Positions 25,013 to 33,830 of a stretch of 64,000 nt of DNA are shown here, piece after piece; the stretch's first letter is position 1, and each line of letters starts with the position of its first letter. The DNA comes from Streptococcus sanguinis (GTDB lineage: Bacteria > Bacillota > Bacilli > Lactobacillales > Streptococcaceae). The stretch spans positions 923,541-987,540 of the forward strand of contig NZ_CDMW01000001.1 of assembly GCF_001078705.1 (NCBI RefSeq), written 5' to 3'. A model generated the notes under the pieces. The model had not been told where the DNA came from and did not search any database. It was given only the letters and a program-made list of their open reading frames with translations. The translations under genes and the position numbers were made by a program.

Positions 25013-26923
25013 ATGGAGCAATATAAGCGTATTTTACTGAAAGAATTTGACAGTCGGCAGAAGGTCATTACAGAGCTGACCAACCTAGAGGCAATTTTGA
25101 ACCTGCCTAAAGGGACGGAGCTGTATATCAGTGACATTCACGGGGAGTTTGCTGCTTTTGACTATATTTTGAGAAGCTGTGCAGGTATCCTCAATGAGAA
25201 GATCAAGGACTGTTTTGGGGACAGCTTGTCAGAATCTCATAAGGATCGCCTGTCAGCGCTGGTTTCCTATCCTGAGCTTGTGTTGGGGGAAGAAACTAAA
25301 GGCCAAGACTGGTATCAGGAAACCATTCCCCAGCTCTTGAATTTGCTGGCTTTTGCAGGTGCAAAATACAGTCGGTCCAAGGTCAGAAAGTCCTTGCCGC
25401 CACAGTATGCCTATATCATCGAGGAGCTCCTCTATAGTGACAGGGCTCTAGCTGATAAAAAGTCCTATTTTGAGAATATCCTGACTTATGTGATTGAATT
25501 GCGGGAAGCTGTGCCTTTTATCCTAGGCTTGTCCCGAAGTATTCGGCAGTTGTTGATCGACCATCTGCATGTGGTTGGAGATATTTTTGACCGAGGAGCT
25601 GGCAGTGCTCAGGTCATGGATGAACTGCAGCATTTTCACTCGCTTGATATTCAGTGGGGTAATCACGACATTATCTGGATGGGAGCCTTTTTTGGTTCCA
25701 AGGCTTGCTTGCTCAATGTGCTGCGCATTGCAGCTCGCTATGGCTATCTCTGGGATATCGAGAAAGATTATGGTTTAAACCTGCGTTCCTTGACTCTTTT
25801 TGCGGACAAAACTTACCAGTCTAATCCTAAGTTTAGACCCATTCTAGGCGGCAGAGAGCAGGAGTTTTCAGATGAGGAAATTCTGCAGCTGGAAAAGGTT
25901 CACCAAGCCTTAGCGATTATCCAGTTCAAGCTGGAAAATCAACTCATCAAACGACGGCCTGAATTCCAGATGCAGGACCATGTTATGCTAGACAAGATTG
26001 ATTATTGGGAAGAAAGTGTTACGATTGACGATACCAAGCATCCCCTGGTTAACACCTGCTTCCAAACTATCAATCCGGAAAATCCGTCAGCTTTGACACT
26101 AGAAGAAAATCAAGCTGTAGACAGTATGCTGGCCTCATTCCAAAGTTCTCTTAAGATGGCTGAGCATATGAGTCTTCTGATGAACAAGGGCTCTATGTAT
26201 AAGATTTACAACCATCACTTGCTTTTTCACGGCTGCATTCCTCTGGAGCCGTCAGGAGAATTCCAGCCTTTCATTCTCAATCAAGCCCATTATGCGGGCA
26301 AGGAATTGCTGGATTTCTTTGAGTATCATATTCGACAGTCGGCCAAGAACAAGGAAGTGGGCGATGATTTGTCGACTGATTTGATTTGGTATTGCTGGAA
26401 AGGTAAGCTGTCGCCCTTGTTTGGAAAAGAAAAGATGACTACCTTGGAGCGCTATTTCATTGAAGATAAGGGCACCCACAAGGAAGTGGAAAATTCTTAT
26501 TTTTCTTATCGTAATTCTGAGAAAGTCTGCCAGCTGATTTTGGAAGAATTCGGCCTCTTTTCTCAAGAGTCTAGGATGGTCAACGGTCATACCCCGGTTA
26601 AGACAGGCAAGGGTGAATCTCCCATTCGCGGTGGCGGTCTGCTCTTTGTCATTGATGGCGGTCTGTGTGAAGCCTATCAAAAGAAGACTGGAACAGCTGG
26701 CTACTCACTGCTCAATAATTCCTATGGCTTCCAGCTGGTGACCCATCAACCTTTCCAAAACGCTCAAAAAGTCGTGGAATCGCCTTTTGCTCAGACCTCT
26801 CTGAAAAAGGTGATTGAAAATGTAGAGGAACGAACCCTCATCAAATCTACTACCATCGGTCAAAGCTTGTTAGCTCAACAACAGGAACTTTTTGGCTTGC
26901 TGCATGAGTTTTATGACCGGTGA
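25013..26923 (+). CDS. fbp: Fructose-1,6-bisphosphatase, class III
   Basis: FBP removes the 1-phosphate of fructose-1,6-bisphosphate, the irreversible gluconeogenic step. The 636-residue length fits the class III (Bacillus Fbp/YydE) type. Metallophosphatase motifs are visible: YISDIHGEF, GDIFDRGAGSAQVMDEL, WGNHDIIWMGAFFG and NGHTPVKTGKGESPIRGG. The ATG is preceded only by a weak GAGGG, so expression may be low. It is the fourth gene of the gluconeogenesis block and is followed by a terminator. Confidence 0.95.
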   Translation: MEQYKRILLKEFDSRQKVITELTNLEAILNLPKGTELYISDIHGEFAAFDYILRSCAGILNEKIKDCFGDSLSESHKDRLSALVSYPELVLGEETKGQDWYQETIPQLLNLLAFAGAKYSRSKVRKSLPPQYAYIIEELLYSDRALADKKSYFENILTYVIELREAVPFILGLSRSIRQLLIDHLHVVGDIFDRGAGSAQVMDELQHFHSLDIQWGNHDIIWMGAFFGSKACLLNVLRIAARYGYLWDIEKDYGLNLRSLTLFADKTYQSNPKFRPILGGREQEFSDEEILQLEKVHQALAIIQFKLENQLIKRRPEFQMQDHVMLDKIDYWEESVTIDDTKHPLVNTCFQTINPENPSALTLEENQAVDSMLASFQSSLKMAEHMSLLMNKGSMYKIYNHHLLFHGCIPLEPSGEFQPFILNQAHYAGKELLDFFEYHIRQSAKNKEVGDDLSTDLIWYCWKGKLSPLFGKEKMTTLERYFIEDKGTHKEVENSYFSYRNSEKVCQLILEEFGLFSQESRMVNGHTPVKTGKGESPIRGGGLLFVIDGGLCEAYQKKTGTAGYSLLNNSYGFQLVTHQPFQNAQKVVESPFAQTSLKKVIENVEERTLIKSTTIGQSLLAQQQELFGLLHEFYDR

Positions 26924-26930
26924 TATTTAT

Positions 26931-26962
26931 CCCTAAGTTCTAACAGAATTTAGGGCTTTTTC
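26931..26962 (+). terminator. Terminator after fbp
   Basis: CCCTAAGTTC and GAATTTAGGG form a 10-bp stem with one G-T pair, loop TAACA, followed by CTTTTTCTTTC. Confidence 0.8.
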
Positions 26963-27023
26963 TTTCTTGTTCCAGCTTCTCTTTCGTGTTACAATAGGAG
27001 TATTGAAATTTAGAGGAAAGAAC

Positions 27024-28166
27024 ATGATTTATTTAGATAATTCAGCGACAACCAAACCTTATCCTGAGGCTTTGACCGCTTACACAGAAGTAGCTTCTAA
27101 AATCTGGGGCAATCCATCTAGTCTGCACAGTTTAGGTAGTCAGGCAACCCGTCTCTTAGAAGCTTCTCGCCGGCAAATAGCAGAGCTTTTAGGCAAGTCT
27201 TCTTCGGAGATTTTTTTTACGTCTGGAGGGACTGAAGGGGACAACTGGGTGCTAAAGGGAGTTGCTTTTGAAAAGGTTCCTTTTGGCAAACACATCATCG
27301 TATCCAACATTGAGCATCCTGCAGTTAAAGAATCAGCCCTCTGGCTGCAGAGTCAAGGATTTGAAATAGATTTTGCACCAGTCGATAAGTCTGGTTTTGT
27401 TGAGGTAGACAAGCTAGCGGAGTTGATTCGACCAGACACCACTCTAATCTCCATCATGGCTGTCAATAATGAAATTGGCAGTATCCAGCCCATTCAGAAA
27501 ATATCCGAACTGCTAGCAGACAAGCCGACTATTTCCTTTCATGTGGATGCTGTACAGGCTGTTACGAAGATTCCGACTGCTGCTTATCTGACGGAACGTA
27601 TCGATTTTGCGACATTTTCCAGTCATAAATTTCACGGTCTTCGGGGTGTAGGTTTTGTCTATATCAAGTCTGGCAAGAAAATCAGTCCCCTCTTGACCGG
27701 TGGCGGCCAGGAGTCGGACAAGCGCTCAACGACGGAAAATTTAGCTGGCATTGCAGCGACGGCTAAGGCTCTGAGGCTGTCTATGGAAAAACAAGAAGTA
27801 TTTGCCCAGCAGACGGCTCAGATGAAGAAGATTCTCCTTGAAGAACTGCAGAAGTATCCAGATGTGGTCATTTTCTCAGACATGGAGGATTTTGCGCCCC
27901 ATATCCTTACCTTTGGTTTCAAGGGGGTGCGGGGTGAAGTCGTCGTCCATGCATTTGAAGACTACGAGATCTATATCTCGACTACCAGCGCTTGCTCTTC
28001 CAAGGCTGGAAAGCCGGCGGGAACGCTAATCGCTATGGGCTTCGAAAAGTCTCTCGCTCAAACTGCTGTCCGTATCAGTTTGGATCTTGACAACGATATG
28101 AGCCAGATGGAGCAGTTTTTAACAACCTTTAAAATTATTTACGAAAAAACAAGAAAAGTAAGGTAA
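27024..28166 (+). CDS. Cysteine desulfurase (NifS/IscS type)
   Basis: This PLP enzyme removes sulfur from cysteine as a protein persulfide. The 380-residue protein shows MIYLDNSATTKP, the PLP lysine in FSSHKFHG, and the sulfur-carrying Cys in TTSACSSKAGKPAG. The next gene, 3 bases downstream, is thiI, so this desulfurase most likely supplies sulfur for tRNA 4-thiouridine rather than for iron-sulfur clusters, as the NifZ-ThiI pair does in Bacillus. The start at 27024 follows AGAGGAAAG and matches the family; an upstream in-frame extension of 19 codons has no site. Confidence 0.93.
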   Translation: MIYLDNSATTKPYPEALTAYTEVASKIWGNPSSLHSLGSQATRLLEASRRQIAELLGKSSSEIFFTSGGTEGDNWVLKGVAFEKVPFGKHIIVSNIEHPAVKESALWLQSQGFEIDFAPVDKSGFVEVDKLAELIRPDTTLISIMAVNNEIGSIQPIQKISELLADKPTISFHVDAVQAVTKIPTAAYLTERIDFATFSSHKFHGLRGVGFVYIKSGKKISPLLTGGGQESDKRSTTENLAGIAATAKALRLSMEKQEVFAQQTAQMKKILLEELQKYPDVVIFSDMEDFAPHILTFGFKGVRGEVVVHAFEDYEIYISTTSACSSKAGKPAGTLIAMGFEKSLAQTAVRISLDLDNDMSQMEQFLTTFKIIYEKTRKVR

Positions 28167-28169
28167 AAA

Positions 28170-29384
28170 ATGCATTATTCAGAAATTATGGTACGCTACG
28201 GTGAGCTCTCAACCAAGGGCAAGAACCGCATGCGCTTTATCAACAAACTCAAACGCAATATCCAATCAGTCTTATCAATCTATCCGCGGGTTCATGTCAA
28301 GGCTGACCGTGACCGCACTCATATCTATCTGCAAGGAACCGATTATCAGCCAGTCGCCGAATCGCTCAAGCAGATTTTTGGGATTCAGAATTTTTCACCA
28401 TCTTATAGGGTTAAAAAGTCTGTACCAGCCTTGATTGAAGCTGTTCAAACCATCATGAAGCAAGTCTATCAGGAAGGGATGACCTTTAAGATTACCAGCA
28501 AGCGCAGTGACCACAGCTTTGAGTTAGATAGCCGCGAGCTTAACCAGACTCTGGGAGACGCTGTTTTTATGGCCATTCCTAATGTTCAGGTCAAGATGAA
28601 AGCGCCGGATATTGAGCTACGTGTCGAAATTCGTGAAGAAGCGGCCTATATCTCCTATGAGACCATTCGTGGTGCTGGAGGTTTGCCAGTCGGCACTTCA
28701 GGCAAAGGCATGCTCATGCTCTCAGGTGGGATTGACTCACCGGTGGCTGGCTATCTGGCTCTTAAGCGCGGTGTGGATATCGAGGCGGTTCACTTTGCCA
28801 GTCCACCTTACACCAGTCCAGGTGCGTTGAAAAAAACTCAAGATTTGACGCGAAAATTGACCAAGTTTGGCGGCAATATCCAGTTTATCGAAGTCCCTTT
28901 TACAGAGATTCAGGAGGAAATCAAGGCCAAGGCTCCAGAAGCTTACCTGATGACACTGACTCGTCGCTTTATGATGCGCATTACAGACCGAATTCGGGAG
29001 GAGCGGGGCGCTCAAGTCATTATCAACGGAGAAAGTCTTGGTCAGGTGGCAAGTCAAACCATTGAAAGTATGCAGGCTATCAACGCTGTGACCAATACAC
29101 CGGTTATCCGTCCTGTCGTGACCATGGACAAGCTGGAAATCATTGAGATTGCAGAGAAAATTGATACTTTCCAAATTTCTATCCAGCCATTTGAAGACTG
29201 CTGTACCATTTTTGCTCCAGACCGGCCTAAAACTAATCCAAAAATCAAGAATGCTGAGAAGTACGAAACTTACCTAGATGTTGAAGGCTTGATTGAGCGC
29301 GCGGTCGCAGGCATCATGATTACAGAAATCAGACCGCAAGCAGAGGCTGATGAAGTCGATGAGCTGATTGAGGGGCTCTTGTAA
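28170..29384 (+). CDS. thiI: tRNA 4-thiouridine synthase
   Basis: ThiI adenylates and thiolates uridine 8 of tRNA. The 404-residue protein has an N-terminal ferredoxin-like and THUMP RNA-binding part (to about residue 170) and a PP-loop ATPase with [20 protein letters not shown]. The C-terminal rhodanese domain of the E. coli enzyme is absent, as usual in Firmicutes, so sulfur must come directly from the partner desulfurase upstream. GTAAGG precedes the ATG. Confidence 0.96.
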   Translation: MHYSEIMVRYGELSTKGKNRMRFINKLKRNIQSVLSIYPRVHVKADRDRTHIYLQGTDYQPVAESLKQIFGIQNFSPSYRVKKSVPALIEAVQTIMKQVYQEGMTFKITSKRSDHSFELDSRELNQTLGDAVFMAIPNVQVKMKAPDIELRVEIREEAAYISYETIRGAGGLPVGTSGKGMLMLSGGIDSPVAGYLALKRGVDIEAVHFASPPYTSPGALKKTQDLTRKLTKFGGNIQFIEVPFTEIQEEIKAKAPEAYLMTLTRRFMMRITDRIREERGAQVIINGESLGQVASQTIESMQAINAVTNTPVIRPVVTMDKLEIIEIAEKIDTFQISIQPFEDCCTIFAPDRPKTNPKIKNAEKYETYLDVEGLIERAVAGIMITEIRPQAEADEVDELIEGLL

Positions 29385-29405
29385 AAGCGAGAGAAGGTGA
29401 CGTTT

Positions 29406-29927
29406 ATGCTTGCTGTTTTTCTCTTAATTCCTTTTCTGCTGATTCGTTTTCCTTTATTAAGTCATTTTGGCAAAAATGCTTTGTCACGCGCAGCTTATTT
29501 TGCACCAATCCAGGGAAAGGAAAAGATAGCTTATATGATTTATCAATTGAGTAATCTAGCCTTGTTCATAACTCCTTTTTTGCTTGAAATTAAGTTTGAT
29601 TTTTCTGTTTTCTTTTATGCTGGTATAGCTATTTACCTGCTTGGTTTGGCTTTGTGTGGTATCAGTATGAGGGATTTCGCTAGACCAGATGCAAACGGAA
29701 TGAATACAAAGGGTCTTTATCGCTATTCCCGTAATCCCATGTATGTAGCTTACTTTATTTGTTTTTTAGGAATAGCTTTTTTGACTAAGTCAATGATTTT
29801 CTTTCTGATTTTATTCATTTTTCAGACTTCGGCCCACTGGATTATCCTCTCCGAGGAGCGCTGGTGTCTTGAAAAATTCGGAAAGTCTTACCAAGACTAT
29901 CAAGATAGGGTACGGCGTTATATTTAG
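29406..29927 (+). CDS. Isoprenylcysteine carboxyl methyltransferase-like membrane protein
   Basis: The 173-residue protein has four or five membrane segments and the conserved C-terminal motif of the ICMT/phospholipid methyltransferase fold: GLYRYSRNPMYVAYF followed by EERWCLEKFGKSYQDYQ. Bacterial members are uncharacterised SAM-dependent membrane methyltransferases; no substrate can be named. I choose the ATG at 29406 behind AGAAGGTGA; GTG at 29397 is an alternative adding three residues. It follows thiI by 21 bases and may be co-transcribed with it. Confidence 0.8.
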   Translation: MLAVFLLIPFLLIRFPLLSHFGKNALSRAAYFAPIQGKEKIAYMIYQLSNLALFITPFLLEIKFDFSVFFYAGIAIYLLGLALCGISMRDFARPDANGMNTKGLYRYSRNPMYVAYFICFLGIAFLTKSMIFFLILFIFQTSAHWIILSEERWCLEKFGKSYQDYQDRVRRYI

Positions 29928-30057
29928 AAATTTTCTCAATTAATAATTATTTAATAAAGCAGTTAGCGGATAAAAGATAACAGAGGTTGTCTTAGTTCAT
30001 TAGTGAACAAAATCTAAATATAATCCTTGAAAATCCGTTTTCATGAGATGAAAAAGC

Positions 30058-30086
30058 TTGCTAAAGAGATGCAGAAGTGCTATACT
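30058..30086 (+). promoter_or_regulatory. Promoter of the L21-L27 operon
   Basis: TTGCTA (30058-30063), 17 bases, TATACT (30081-30086), with an expected start near 30093. The 130 bases upstream, between the methyltransferase-like gene and this promoter, hold only AT-rich sequence and a short GTTCA/TGAAC repeat. Confidence 0.75.
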
Positions 30087-30092
30087 TATAGA

Positions 30093-30226
30093 GTTGACTA
30101 TGCACATTCCTGTGCAACCGCACGATCATCGTTGCTCACTCTGTGAGATAGAAGTGGTTCGTCCCACGATGCTAGGCGAGTCTTCACAAAATTCGGGGAA
30201 ACCCTAAAAATCATAGGAGGTGCATA
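30093..30226 (+). ncRNA. Ribosomal protein L21 leader
   Basis: A structured 5' leader of about 130 bases precedes rplU. Hairpins visible are GCAC/GTGC (from about 30102), CGAT/ATCG and CTCAC/GTGAG. In Firmicutes this position carries the L21 leader RNA, thought to mediate autogenous control of the L21-L27 operon. The assignment is by position and general structure; a covariance search would settle it. Confidence 0.6.
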
Positions 30227-30541
30227 ATGAGCACATACGCAATCATTAAAACTGGCGGAAAACAAGTTAAAGTTGAAGTTGGTCAAGCAATCTACGTTGA
30301 AAAGTTGAACGCTGAAGCTGGTCAAGACGTTACTTTTGACGAAGTTGTTCTTGTTGGTGGTGAAAACACTGTTGTCGGAACTCCGCTTGTTGCTGGAGCT
30401 TCTGTTGTCGGAACTGTTGAAAAACAAGGCAAGCAAAAGAAGGTTGTTACTTACAAGTACAAACCTAAAAAAGGCAGCCATCGTAAACAAGGTCACCGTC
30501 AACCATATACAAAAGTTGTCATCAACGCTATCAACGCTTAA
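30227..30541 (+). CDS. rplU: 50S ribosomal protein L21
   Basis: The 104-residue L21 is a 23S rRNA-binding large-subunit protein. [20 protein letters not shown] and the C-terminal [16 protein letters not shown] are typical. AGGAGGTG precedes the ATG. It is the first gene of the rplU-prp-rpmA operon. Confidence 0.98.
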   Translation: MSTYAIIKTGGKQVKVEVGQAIYVEKLNAEAGQDVTFDEVVLVGGENTVVGTPLVAGASVVGTVEKQGKQKKVVTYKYKPKKGSHRKQGHRQPYTKVVINAINA

Positions 30542-30556
30542 TTTTAAGGAGATTAA

Positions 30557-30901
30557 ATGATACAAGCAGTCTTTGAAAGAGCCGAAGATGGCGAACTGAG
30601 GCGTGCAGAAATCACAGGTCACGCCGCGAGTGGTGAATACGGCTTTGATGTCGTGTGTGCGTCTGTTTCGACGCTCGCCATTAATTTTGTCAATTCAGTT
30701 GAGAAATTCGCAGGCTACGAACCAAACTTAGAATTAAACGAAATAGAAGGTGGTTATCTGAAGGTTGAAATTCCTCAGGATATACCGTCACACCAAAGAG
30801 AAATGACTCAGCTTTTCTTTGAATCATTTTTCCTAGGAATGGCAAACTTATCGGAGGACTCATCTGAGTTCGTCCAAACCAGAGTTATCACAGAAAACTA
30901 A
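30557..30901 (+). CDS. prp: Ribosomal-processing cysteine protease
   Basis: Prp (YsxB) removes the N-terminal extension of ribosomal protein L27 in Firmicutes, an essential step in staphylococci. The 114-residue protein has the active-site His in [20 protein letters not shown] and the Cys in VVCASVS. It lies between rplU and rpmA, its substrate gene. AAGGAG precedes the ATG. Confidence 0.95.
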   Translation: MIQAVFERAEDGELRRAEITGHAASGEYGFDVVCASVSTLAINFVNSVEKFAGYEPNLELNEIEGGYLKVEIPQDIPSHQREMTQLFFESFFLGMANLSEDSSEFVQTRVITEN

Positions 30902-30917
30902 CACGGAGGAAAACATT

Positions 30918-31211
30918 ATGTTAAAAATGAATCTTGCTAACTTGCAACTATTCGCCCACAAAAAAGGTGGAGGTTCTACATCTAACGGACGTGATTCGCA
31001 AGCGAAACGTCTGGGAGCTAAAGCAGCTGACGGTCAAACCGTAACAGGCGGCTCTATCCTTTACCGTCAACGTGGCACTCACATCCATGCAGGTGTCAAC
31101 GTTGGACGCGGCGGAGATGATACTTTGTTCGCAAAAGTTGAAGGCGTAGTACGCTTTGAACGCAAAGGACGCGATAAGAAACAAGTTTCTGTTTACCCAA
31201 TCGCTAAATAA
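30918..31211 (+). CDS. rpmA: 50S ribosomal protein L27
   Basis: L27 reaches the peptidyl transferase centre with its N-terminus. The 97-residue precursor begins [20 protein letters not shown]; the [10 protein letters not shown] junction is the Prp cleavage site, so the mature protein starts at the residue after Ala. GGAGG lies 8 bases before the first ATG, supporting the full-length start; a second ATG three codons on would still keep the cleavage site. Confidence 0.98.
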   Translation: MLKMNLANLQLFAHKKGGGSTSNGRDSQAKRLGAKAADGQTVTGGSILYRQRGTHIHAGVNVGRGGDDTLFAKVEGVVRFERKGRDKKQVSVYPIAK

Positions 31212-31213
31212 TT

Positions 31214-31260
31214 AATAAGAAATCCCCATGCTCGGATATTGAGCATGGGGATTTCTTATT
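31214..31260 (+). terminator. Long perfect hairpin terminator after rpmA
   Basis: The arms 31214-31233 and 31241-31260 are exact inverse complements over 20 bases with a 7-base loop. The 3' arm includes TTTCTTATT. It ends the rplU operon and, being symmetrical, could also block transcription from the other side. Confidence 0.85.
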
Positions 31261-31380
31261 AGAGACGGCACGATAAAGCATTTATTTAATAATTCATGAT
31301 GATGCTCATCAATTTTAGCATACAAACTCTGATAATATTCTAAAATTTTAATTTTTAGACTAATAAATATTTGAAATCGC

Positions 31381-31409
31381 TTGCTGTTCCTATTTTTTTA
31401 TGTTATTCT
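31381..31409 (+). promoter_or_regulatory. Promoter of the VWA surface protein gene
   Basis: TTGCTG (31381-31386), 17 bases, TATTCT (31404-31409); a TATAAA follows directly and could be an alternative -10. The surrounding 200 bases are strongly AT-rich and contain nothing else I can name. Confidence 0.55.
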
Positions 31410-31461
31410 ATATAAAATAGATGCAATAATGTTTCTAAATCTAAAAAGATAAGGAGAAATT

Positions 31462-32814
31462 ATGGAAAAAGAATCATTTAAACTTCCAGGCTTTTCATTG
31501 TACAAATTGAAAGTTGGATTAGCATCAGTAACTCTTCTATTTGCCTTTTCACAAGCTTCGCATGTTTTTGCGGACCAGGTTGGCACACCACCTTCAAGCA
31601 GTATAGCAAAAACTGAAGTAGTAAGCTCTCCGATTGAAGCTGCTGGTACTGAAATTGCTGCTGATACGACGAAACCTGTTGTTGAAGAATCTACAGCGAA
31701 ACCAGGAGATTTGATCGATGTCTCAAAAAATGTATCACCTGTTGATGTCAAAGAAAGTCAAGAAGGCAATCAAACAGTCCGTGTAGAAACGTCGACTGTT
31801 GATGTTACAAAGACAGAAGTGGCTCCGGCAAAGGTTGATAAGGCGCCAGAGCCAATAACTAGACGTACTGAAAATACTTTATCTGGCACAGATGAAAATG
31901 GGAATCCCTATACGCAGTATGAGCGAGTAGATAAGACTACAACTATTACCTACACCTCAACGCCACCAACTGTGACAAAAGCTGGTTCAGCTGATATTGT
32001 ATTTGTTGTCGACCGTTCAGGATCCATGGGCGGCACAATTGATATTGTTCGTGCAAATATTAATGAATTTGTGCGAAATATTACTAAAGAGGGGATTACA
32101 GCACGTTTTGGCTTGGCAACATTTAGTGATGAAGTCTACGGCCGTAATTCTGGCAGCAAAGATGAAGATACGGTTCTAACACGGTTTGGGTCATCTTATT
32201 TTACAACTGATCCGGCTGAGCTCGAAAAAGCGTTAGCTGCGATTCGTATAGCGAATGGAGGAGATACTCCAGAAACACCAACTCCTGCCCTGAACCAGAT
32301 TATTTCGACCTATGATTGGTCTAAGTCATCTAAAAATAAGAAATTCGTCGTTTTATTAACAGATGCTGAAATGAAAGAAGACCCTTCAATTCCAACGGTT
32401 GCTGATACACTTGCGGCTTTGAAAGCTGCTGGTATAGAAAGAACCGTAGCAACGGTAAAAGCGATTGAGGGAATTTACAAAAATTTTGCAACAGAAGGCA
32501 GAGTGCTTGATATTGAAAATAACTTAGCTGATGCTCTAACAAAAGGAACCACTTCATGGATTGTTGAAAGTGTCAATGAAGCACGTTACTATAAAATCAT
32601 AAAAGATAGTTATCAATTCTATCTTGAGCGTCGTACTACAATGCCTACATCTACCGTCTACCATGTTCAGGCACCAACACTTTTGGCCAAATCTGAACAG
32701 TCTCTTCCTAAAACAGGAAGTAGCGAAAAGGCAGTCTATAGTGTTGTGGGGCTTGGTTTGCTTCTGACTGGATTGGGGCTAGGTATTAGTGTAAGAAAAT
32801 CAGAAGAACAATAA
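31462..32814 (+). CDS. LPXTG-anchored surface protein with von Willebrand factor A domain
   Basis: The 450-residue protein has a long signal peptide of the YSIRK-like kind (FSLYKLKVGLASVTLLFAFS, cleavage likely after VFA), a low-complexity Thr/Val/Glu-rich stalk to about residue 170, a VWA domain from about 175 to 375, and a C-terminal LPKTG, hydrophobic stretch and basic tail for sortase anchoring. The metal-ion-dependent adhesion site is intact: DRSGSMGG, a Thr in TPETPTPAL and LLTDAEMKE. It is therefore a candidate adhesin for a host or salivary protein. AAGGAG precedes the ATG. It is monocistronic and AT-richer than neighbouring housekeeping genes. Confidence 0.92.
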   Translation: MEKESFKLPGFSLYKLKVGLASVTLLFAFSQASHVFADQVGTPPSSSIAKTEVVSSPIEAAGTEIAADTTKPVVEESTAKPGDLIDVSKNVSPVDVKESQEGNQTVRVETSTVDVTKTEVAPAKVDKAPEPITRRTENTLSGTDENGNPYTQYERVDKTTTITYTSTPPTVTKAGSADIVFVVDRSGSMGGTIDIVRANINEFVRNITKEGITARFGLATFSDEVYGRNSGSKDEDTVLTRFGSSYFTTDPAELEKALAAIRIANGGDTPETPTPALNQIISTYDWSKSSKNKKFVVLLTDAEMKEDPSIPTVADTLAALKAAGIERTVATVKAIEGIYKNFATEGRVLDIENNLADALTKGTTSWIVESVNEARYYKIIKDSYQFYLERRTTMPTSTVYHVQAPTLLAKSEQSLPKTGSSEKAVYSVVGLGLLLTGLGLGISVRKSEEQ

Positions 32815-32866
32815 CCATCTGCTAAAAAATGAATTTCCCATTAGAGGGGTTTTGAATAAAATAAAT

Positions 32867-32907
32867 ACCAGAAACGAAGACACACGTCCTCATTTCTGGT
32901 GTTTTTC
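32867..32907. terminator. Bidirectional terminator between surface protein genes
   Basis: ACCAGAAACGAAGAC (32867-32881) pairs with GTCCTCATTTCTGGT (32886-32900) apart from two mismatches, followed by GTTTTTC. It serves both convergent genes. Confidence 0.8.
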
Positions 32908-32908
32908 A

Positions 32909-33649
32909 TTATGGTGTAACTTCTTCGTCTTTTATATTGACAACGCCATACCAATTTGCATAATAGGTCTTTCCTTTGTAGTTGACAATAGTCTCCCTAT
33001 AAAGTTCACCATACTCACCAAAGTAATAGTAGTACTCGCCAATCTTAAAAAGACCGTTTTTATAAGGTGTTCCATCTTCTCCAAAGTAATAAGTGTATTC
33101 AGAGTAACTAATAAATCTGTTTTTAGCCATTTCTCCGTAAGAATCAAAGAAGTATTGTTTGCCATCAACACTGTAAAGATTGATGACCCTTCGTCCTTTT
33201 TCGTCAAAATAATAAACCTTACCTGTTGGGCTGGTATAGAAGGAGTTTTTTAGATTCGTCGGAATTTGTTCTGCTGGGTCATCTTGAACTTTGTATGTAT
33301 CCCCATATTGGTTTGCGAGATAGTATTTACCCTCGTGAAGAACGATTCTATTTTTAATTATTTCCCCAGACTCATCATAAAAAGCTTCAGGGTACTCACG
33401 CTTAGGTGCTTCCGGAACCTTGATAGGTTCAGAATCATCAAAGATAGTAGGATCGTCCTCAATGTCAGGTACACTAGGGTCGTAAATACCAACTTCACGT
33501 CTAGAAGCCCAGTCTGGGATTGACTTGTTCTCCGCTTGAACTGTTCCGGTGGAAATCAAAGCAGCGGCCAAAGTCGCAGCAGAAGCGAGGGGAAGCCCCA
33601 GCCAGTAGCGATGATTGAACATTGTTTTAGTCTTCTTTTCTTGTCTCAT
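32909..33649 (-). CDS. Secreted protein with YG-type cell-wall/glucan-binding repeats
   Basis: The 246-residue protein has a signal peptide (cleavage near TVQA, about residue 39), an acidic linker, then about six tandem aromatic repeats to the end: KYYLANQYGD, KVYYFDEKGR, QYFFDSYGEM, YTYYFGEDGT, YYYYFGEYGE and TYYANWYGVV. These resemble the YG repeats of streptococcal glucan-binding proteins and, more distantly, choline-binding repeats, but the usual Gly-Trp start of choline repeats is missing. No catalytic domain is present, so it is probably a non-covalently attached wall- or glucan-binding protein. AAAGGA precedes the ATG. It is divergent from the GH3 hexosaminidase gene. Confidence 0.8.
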   Translation of the reverse strand: MRQEKKTKTMFNHRYWLGLPLASAATLAAALISTGTVQAENKSIPDWASRREVGIYDPSVPDIEDDPTIFDDSEPIKVPEAPKREYPEAFYDESGEIIKNRIVLHEGKYYLANQYGDTYKVQDDPAEQIPTNLKNSFYTSPTGKVYYFDEKGRRVINLYSVDGKQYFFDSYGEMAKNRFISYSEYTYYFGEDGTPYKNGLFKIGEYYYYFGEYGELYRETIVNYKGKTYYANWYGVVNIKDEEVTP

Positions 33650-33667
33650 AGCAAATCCTTTCTATGC

Positions 33668-33708
33668 AACTGTTAGTATAAGATGAAAGAATCTCATTTT
33701 TAACAGTT
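33668..33708 (-). repeat. Inverted repeat in the leader of the YG-repeat protein gene
   Basis: AACTGTTA (33668-33675) and TAACAGTT (33701-33708) are perfect inverse complements, with further ATGA/TCAT pairing inside. It lies between the likely promoter (TATAAT on the minus strand near 33731) and the start codon, so it may be an mRNA hairpin or a paired operator. Confidence 0.5.
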
Positions 33709-33718
33709 AGGTTATGTT

Positions 33719-33759
33719 ATTTCTATAAAATTATACCTCTGTAACATTTCTATAATATT
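33719..33759. repeat. Direct repeat of 14 bases in the divergent intergenic region
   Basis: ATTTCTATAAAATT (33719-33732) is repeated with one change at 33746-33759, a 27-base period. The first copy overlaps the likely -10 of the YG-repeat protein gene. It might be a regulator site or chance in AT-rich DNA. Confidence 0.4.
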
Positions 33760-33830
33760 GTAATAAGATTTCATTTTTATAGAGATTATATTACTAATTG
33801 GTGATAAAAGCGAACAATCATTGGATAATA

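Noticed and set aside
26967-27023. Upstream extension of the cysteine desulfurase frame
   Set aside because: It includes the region just after the fbp terminator and lacks a ribosome binding site; the start at 27024 gives the normal family N-terminus.
29928-30057. AT-rich stretch with AATTTTCTCAATTAA near 29932, considered as a CodY box
   Set aside because: At least three mismatches to the CodY consensus, and not upstream of an amino acid or peptide gene.
32852-33253. Plus-strand frame opposite the YG-repeat protein gene
   Set aside because: Antisense to a gene with a signal peptide and clear repeats; it starts inside the shared terminator.
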